The notes under the pieces are model-generated. The model was not told the origin of the DNA, made no database searches, and saw nothing but the letters and a program-made list of their open reading frames with translations. A program made the translations under genes and the position numbers. Shown one piece after another: positions 59,752 through 64,000 of a stretch of DNA of 64,000 bases. Numbering within the stretch: the first letter of the stretch is position 1; each line of letters starts with the position of its first letter. The DNA is from Flavobacteriales bacterium (GTDB lineage: Bacteria; Bacteroidota; Bacteroidia; NS11-12g; UBA9320), in NCBI GenBank assembly GCA_020635455.1, contig JACJZT010000002.1, positions 372,001 to 436,000 on the forward strand, read 5' to 3'.

Positions 59752-62700
59752 ATGGAAAAACAAAACATAATCAATCCTTTTCCTGGTTTACGTCCTTTTC
59801 AAAAACACGAATCAGGATTGTTTTTTGGAAGGGAAAATCACGTTGGCGAAATTCTAAGGAAACTGAGTACATTTCGATTTGTTTCCATTGTAGGAAATTC
59901 CGGATCGGGTAAATCATCTCTGGTTCGCGCGGGTGTGTTGCCCAAAATAGAGCAATCGGAGCAGGATAACTGGTTGGTTGCCACCATGAGACCCGGTAAG
60001 AACCCTGTAGATGAATTGGTGGAATGTTTATTTAAAAAAGAACTCTTTGGATCTGAAAACCCTGAACGTAACAAGTCTTTAATTGACGAGAACATAAAAA
60101 TTGTCAATGCCAACAAACTTGGCCTCGTTCAATTGATACGAACACACCTTAAACCGGATACAAAATTATTGATCCTGGTAGATCAGTTTGAAGAGCTTTT
60201 CAGATTTCAAAATAGCCTGAATAACGAACAAAACACACAAGCGGATCACCATTTTGTTGACCTTTTACTGGGAGCAGTTTCACAGAAAGAGGTTCCCGTA
60301 TACATCATAATGACCATTCGTTCTGATTTTCTTGGCGATTGCGAGCAATTCAGTGGTTTACCTGAAGCTATTAACGATGGTCAGTTTTTGATCCCAAGAA
60401 TGAATCGGGAAGAATTACAGAGAAGTATTACCGGCCCCATCGATCTTGTAAATGGTAAAATATCGCCTCAGCTGGTTTATCGTTTGCTTAATGAAATAGG
60501 TAACAGCAACGATCAATTGCCTGTGTTGCAGCATGCGCTGATGAGGACCTGGGAAGTTTGGATGGATGAAAACGAGCCCAATAAACCGATCGACATCGAA
60601 ACTTATGAAAAAACAGGAGGTTTATCCAAAGCTCTTTCGAACCATGCCGAAGAAGCTTTCTCCGAACTTAAAACGGATGAGAAGAAAAAAGTTACCGAAG
60701 CCTTTTTTAAGACCATTACCCTGAAAGGCCCTGACAACAGAGGAATCCGACGACCCACACTATTCAGGGATATTCTAAAGATCACCGGTGCGGATGAAAA
60801 CATTCTAAGAGAAGTCATCAATACCTTCAGAAGATCAGACAGAGGGTTTATTATGCCGCCCGAATCTGTTGAATTAAAGGAAAACAGTATAATAGACCTT
60901 TCACACGAAAGTTTGATGCGGATTTGGGAAAGGCTTTCAAACTGGGTGAATGAAGAAGCTGAATCGGCAGAAATATATATAAGGATCTGTGAAAGTGCTT
61001 TACTTTATGATAAAAACATGGCCGGTTTGTGGCGTGACCCTGATCTGCAAATTGCCCTCGACTGGAAGTCAAAAAACAATCCGAATTCAGAATGGGCGGT
61101 TCGTTATGATGAAAATTTTGATCTGGCAATACGTTTTATTGAAGCCAGCAAACAGGATAAGAAATTTATGATCGCCGAACGCAACAGGCGTAAACAACTT
61201 ACGAGAATCGTTTTGACCCTGTTTTTGATCGCTTTAAGCGGCTTAACCGTTTGGGCGTATCTTGAAAGTAAAAAATCGGAAAGCAGTGCACAAAAAGCTC
61301 TTGTTGAAAAACAAAATGCTCTTGAGCAGGAAAAAATTGCCAAAGAGCAGAAACTCGCTGCTGAAGCAAACTTTATAAAGGCGGAAGAAGAAACCAAAAA
61401 AGCAGAAATTGAAAAACAAAAAGCGGAGGAACAGCGCAAAATAGCCATAAAAAATTCGCTTGAAGCCGAATTACAAAGATCAAAGGCTGAAAGGGCATCG
61501 ATCAGTGCGAATGAAGCCAGGAAAGCTGCGGAATTGGATAAAAAAATAGCTCAGCTTCAAAGGCAACTTTCGGATAGTTTAAAAACCGTAGCGGACAACT
61601 CAAAGGAAAATGCATTCCGACTGCGAGTATTGTCTATTTCACAAACCATGGCCATTAAATCGACTCAGGCGCAGATCAACAGTTATGAAAAAAATGTAAA
61701 ACATCTGCTTGCTCTCCAGGCCAATAAATTCAATGAAGATTATAAAGGAAACCCAAACGACCCTGAGATCCTTAACTCTTTGTTTTCATCCTACCGTGCT
61801 TTTCAAAACCGGAATGAATACATTCACAATCATCACCTCGATGCAGTTCGATCACTTGCCTTCAGCCACGATGATAAAAAAATTGCCTCCAGTGGTGCAG
61901 ACGGTAAAATGATCGTTATCAATAAAAGCGACCTCTCTAAAACCATTACCAACTATCCACAATTGCAGAGTATTGTTGAAAACATTGGATTCAGTCCTGA
62001 TGATTCCAAGATCTTTGCTTCCTCTGATGAAAACAGGATCCTGATCTATGACATGAACGAGACCTCGAACAAACCCAATAAAATAAATATTGTTCATAAA
62101 GATAAAATATCCTCCTTAAACTGGGAAGGAAACCTTATGGTTAGCACTTCCTTTGACCTGTTTGTTCGAATAATCGATCCCATAAAATCTACTCTTATTA
62201 AAGAGGTTCAACTTGTTTCAAAACCATTATGCTCTAAAATGTTGCTAAACAAGCAAAAGCTTTTGATAGGTTGCGAAGACGGAAACGTCTATCAGCTTGA
62301 CCTTAAAGAACCTTACCAAGCTAAACTTCTTAAAAAATGCAACTCTGACCGAATAACCTGTATCGACTATCTCGCCGGGAAAGATCTGGTTGCGACAGGA
62401 TCGTCAAGTGGAAAACTCATTGTTTTTGAACTGGGCCAAACGGATCATGAGATCATGAATCTATCGGCTCATAACGCCATTATGACCTCCGTTAAGTTCA
62501 ACCTGACCAACCAATCGGTTGCAACCTCAAGTTACGATGGCCTGATTAAGGTCTGGAATACCAGACTTAAAGACGATCAGCCTCTCGTATATTCTGAGCA
62601 TGAATCTTGGGTTTGGGGTGTTTCCTTTAGCAATGACGGTAAATATCTTATTTCCGGCGGAAGAGATAAATCCGTTCATTTGTATCCGGTAGACCGCAAA

Positions 62701-62814
62701 TTGATGGTTGCGAAAATTGAGAATAACGTAAGCAGAAATTTCACTCAAAATGAATGGATCAACTTTATTGGTGCTGACATTCCTTATGAAAAAACCATTA
62801 CAGGAATCAAATAG
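59752..62814 (+). CDS. Membrane-anchored nSTAND1-type NTPase with WD40 propeller
   Basis: This STAND-class signalling ATPase has 1020 residues from the ATG at 59752. The N-terminus has the nSTAND1 opening NPFPGLRPFQ and FFGRE, then Walker A GNSGSGKSSLVRAG (about 49-62) and Walker B LILVDQFEELFR. A winged-helix-like arm follows, then a TM helix (about 483-505; IVLTLFLIALSGLTVWAY) and a long coiled coil (about 508-620). The C-terminal part from about 693 contains at least six WD40-like repeats ending GADGKMIVIN, SYDGLIKVWN and GRDKSVHLYP. STAND proteins act as switches that oligomerise on ligand sensing. No effector domain such as a nuclease or TIR is visible, so signalling output is unclear. 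The TTG-initiated extension to 59725 is rejected. Confidence 0.85.
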   Translation: MEKQNIINPFPGLRPFQKHESGLFFGRENHVGEILRKLSTFRFVSIVGNSGSGKSSLVRAGVLPKIEQSEQDNWLVATMRPGKNPVDELVECLFKKELFGSENPERNKSLIDENIKIVNANKLGLVQLIRTHLKPDTKLLILVDQFEELFRFQNSLNNEQNTQADHHFVDLLLGAVSQKEVPVYIIMTIRSDFLGDCEQFSGLPEAINDGQFLIPRMNREELQRSITGPIDLVNGKISPQLVYRLLNEIGNSNDQLPVLQHALMRTWEVWMDENEPNKPIDIETYEKTGGLSKALSNHAEEAFSELKTDEKKKVTEAFFKTITLKGPDNRGIRRPTLFRDILKITGADENILREVINTFRRSDRGFIMPPESVELKENSIIDLSHESLMRIWERLSNWVNEEAESAEIYIRICESALLYDKNMAGLWRDPDLQIALDWKSKNNPNSEWAVRYDENFDLAIRFIEASKQDKKFMIAERNRRKQLTRIVLTLFLIALSGLTVWAYLESKKSESSAQKALVEKQNALEQEKIAKEQKLAAEANFIKAEEETKKAEIEKQKAEEQRKIAIKNSLEAELQRSKAERASISANEARKAAELDKKIAQLQRQLSDSLKTVADNSKENAFRLRVLSISQTMAIKSTQAQINSYEKNVKHLLALQANKFNEDYKGNPNDPEILNSLFSSYRAFQNRNEYIHNHHLDAVRSLAFSHDDKKIASSGADGKMIVINKSDLSKTITNYPQLQSIVENIGFSPDDSKIFASSDENRILIYDMNETSNKPNKINIVHKDKISSLNWEGNLMVSTSFDLFVRIIDPIKSTLIKEVQLVSKPLCSKMLLNKQKLLIGCEDGNVYQLDLKEPYQAKLLKKCNSDRITCIDYLAGKDLVATGSSSGKLIVFELGQTDHEIMNLSAHNAIMTSVKFNLTNQSVATSSYDGLIKVWNTRLKDDQPLVYSEHESWVWGVSFSNDGKYLISGGRDKSVHLYPVDRKLMVAKIENNVSRNFTQNEWINFIGADIPYEKTITGIK

Positions 62815-62912
62815 AACATCACTTTCAAAAGCTTACAAATTTTTTCAGAAAAAGATAAGGGTCTAAGAAATCAATTTAAATTCCTTACTTACTTTTTCTA
62901 AAATTAAAACAA

Positions 62913-62920
62913 TACTTTTG
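62913..62920 (+). promoter_or_regulatory. Candidate -7 box of the glycosyltransferase gene
   Basis: TACTTTTG matches TAnnTTTG, 58 bp before the chosen ATG. A TTTG at standard distance is lacking. Confidence 0.4.
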
Positions 62921-62978
62921 CAGAAAATTCAATACTACAGGCCATCATAGTTCTTGATTGAACGTGGCAAACTATACT

Positions 62979-63707
62979 ATGCATCAAACCATTTCTAAAT
63001 TATCGATCGTGATTCCTGCCTATAATGAAGGCCCTACCATTCATCTGATACTAGATAGGATTAAAGATGTACAGCTGGTTAAAAACATCAGCAAAGAGAT
63101 CATAATTGTGAACGATTTTTCCAAAGACGACACAGAATCTTCCATTCTTAAGTACATGGAAGATAATAAGAACCTAAACATTGTTTATTTCAAACATGAA
63201 AAAAACATGGGTAAAGGTGCTGCTTTGCATACAGGTATTCAAAAAGCAACCGGAGATTTCCTTTTGATCCAGGATGCCGATCTTGAATACAATCCGGAAG
63301 AATACAACGATCTTTTAAAACCGGTACTCAGAGGAGAAGCCGATGTTGTGTACGGCTCTAGGTTTATCGGAGGTAAACCACACAGGATATTGTTTTTCTG
63401 GCATAGCATAGGAAATAAGCTATTAACTTCTTTATCCAATATGCTTACCAACCTTAACCTTACGGATATGGAAACCTGTTATAAGCTGTTTAATACCAAA
63501 ATAGTTCAGAGCCTCGATCTTAAAGAAAAAAGATTTGGATTTGAACCGGAGGTAACCGCAAAGATCAGCAGAATACCAGAGATCCGAATTTATGAAGTTG
63601 GGATCTCCTATTACGGAAGAACATACGCAGAAGGTAAAAAGATAGGATGGAAAGATGGTTTCAGGGCTATTTACTGTATTTTGAAATACAATATTTTTAA
63701 AAAGTAG
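62979..63707 (+). CDS. Family 2 glycosyltransferase, polyprenyl-phosphate sugar synthase-like
   Basis: The 242-residue GT-A glycosyltransferase uses a nucleotide sugar and probably transfers it to a lipid carrier or glycan. Motifs are SIVIPAYNEG (residues 8-17, nucleotide binding), IIIVNDFSKDDT, GAALHTGIQKATGDFLLIQDADLEY (the DxD-like IQDADLEY at about 90-97), VYGSRFIGG, and LTDMETCYKLF (about 160-170). This is the DPM1/GtrB-like pattern, but there is no C-terminal TM pair, so it is a soluble member. The ATG at 62979 is preferred over the upstream TTG, as the conserved strand begins soon after. It is monocistronic in view. Confidence 0.85.
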   Translation: MHQTISKLSIVIPAYNEGPTIHLILDRIKDVQLVKNISKEIIIVNDFSKDDTESSILKYMEDNKNLNIVYFKHEKNMGKGAALHTGIQKATGDFLLIQDADLEYNPEEYNDLLKPVLRGEADVVYGSRFIGGKPHRILFFWHSIGNKLLTSLSNMLTNLNLTDMETCYKLFNTKIVQSLDLKEKRFGFEPEVTAKISRIPEIRIYEVGISYYGRTYAEGKKIGWKDGFRAIYCILKYNIFKK

Positions 63708-63798
63708 TATAGGTCATATTAGTAAGATACTACTTCTATTCAAACTACCTGAAAAGCCAATTATAAATTTAGAAAAGTTAAGTATTGAAATAAATCTC

Positions 63799-64000
63799 CT
63801 ATTCTTTCATAAACTTAAATTGAAAAACAGCATCTGGCGACTCTATCTCCAGTCTGTAAATCCCACTTTCAAGTCCTCCCAGCTCGAGTATAGAATTATT
63901 TTCATGCATCACCTTTTTATCCATAATTAGTTTAGAATCAAAACCGTATACTTTAAGGGTATACTCCTCCCTAAAGGAAGTCAGGATATTTAGCATGTCA
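63799..64000 (-). CDS. C-terminal end of a type IX-secreted protein (partial)
   Basis: The frame stays open past the right edge, so this is the 3' end of a longer gene. The visible 66 residues form a type IX (Por) sorting domain tail: DMLNILTS (normally preceded by YPNP), then EYTLKVYGFDSKLIMDKKV, ILELGGLESGIYRLEIES and the terminal FQFKFMKE. The passenger part is outside the window. The Met at 63996 is internal, not a start. Confidence 0.75.
   Translation of the reverse strand, partial: DMLNILTSFREEYTLKVYGFDSKLIMDKKVMHENNSILELGGLESGIYRLEIESPDAVFQFKFMKE

Noticed and set aside
59752..62814. Calling the nSTAND protein an antiphage Avs defence gene
   Set aside because: There is no nuclease, TIR or protease effector domain, and no other defence gene nearby.

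Overview
The window comes from a Bacteroidota chromosome of roughly 40% G+C (judged by eye), most like the Flavobacteriia or a neighbouring class. Three proteins carry a Por (type IX) secretion C-terminal sorting domain. Promoters follow the Bacteroidota TTTG-N19-TAnnTTTG form. An ATP-dependent PEP carboxykinase, an S23-type four-helix-bundle gene and an AraC regulator fused to a metal-binding domain fit the same assignment. Genus cannot be decided from this sequence. Apart from a possible small element in the copper operon, I see no prophage, IS element, CRISPR array or rRNA operon.

Layout. 1-5.3 kb: the 5' part of fabD, a secreted hypothetical, an MbnP-like lipoprotein, a DedA membrane protein, pckA, a SUI1/YciH factor, and rplS with a textbook promoter and terminator. 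5.4-9.2 kb: a tightly overlapping minus-strand set (DinB-like, NRDE/TANGO2, ATP-grasp, VWA protein). 9.3-15.8 kb: a secreted VCBS/ASPIC protein, a TSUP permease, a TPR-adenylate cyclase, and a membrane protein with a conserved, possibly TIR-like cytoplasmic domain. 15.9-24.6 kb: pyrG, a SpoU methyltransferase divergent from mutS, a type IX-secreted subtilase, tRNA-Gly and tRNA-Leu, and an LpxR-like outer-membrane protein.

24.7-35.5 kb is a copper/silver resistance locus on the minus strand: AraC regulator with a CxxC metal-binding N-terminus, P1B-ATPase, Cys-rich secreted protein, CusA-like RND pump, TolC-like channel, four-helix-bundle gene and CusB-like adaptor. Together they would move metal from cytoplasm to periplasm and then out of the cell. 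A 12-bp-arm palindrome sits just upstream of the regulator. The four-helix-bundle gene lies between two octamer repeat arrays of opposite orientation.

35.6-48 kb: MscS channel; a TetR-ABC-HlyD-TolC secretion set whose ABC ATPase has lost several catalytic motifs; a lipoprotein and photolyase; a GNAT-nitrilase fusion; two secreted or unknown proteins; and a ClC channel/antiporter. 48.3-56.6 kb is a six-gene plus-strand operon: GABA-type aminotransferase, C-N hydrolase, VOC protein, a large Orn/Lys/Arg decarboxylase, an ATP-grasp ligase and a semialdehyde dehydrogenase. It looks like a route from a basic amino acid through a diamine to a dicarboxylate. 56.6-64 kb: an alpha/beta hydrolase, a GAF-adenylate cyclase divergent from a membrane-anchored nSTAND-WD40 ATPase, a family 2 glycosyltransferase, and the tail of another type IX cargo protein.

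The best candidates for new biology are the operon at 48.3-56.6 kb, the degenerate ABC exporter, the octamer-flanked four-helix-bundle gene, and the two cyclase-associated signalling pairs.
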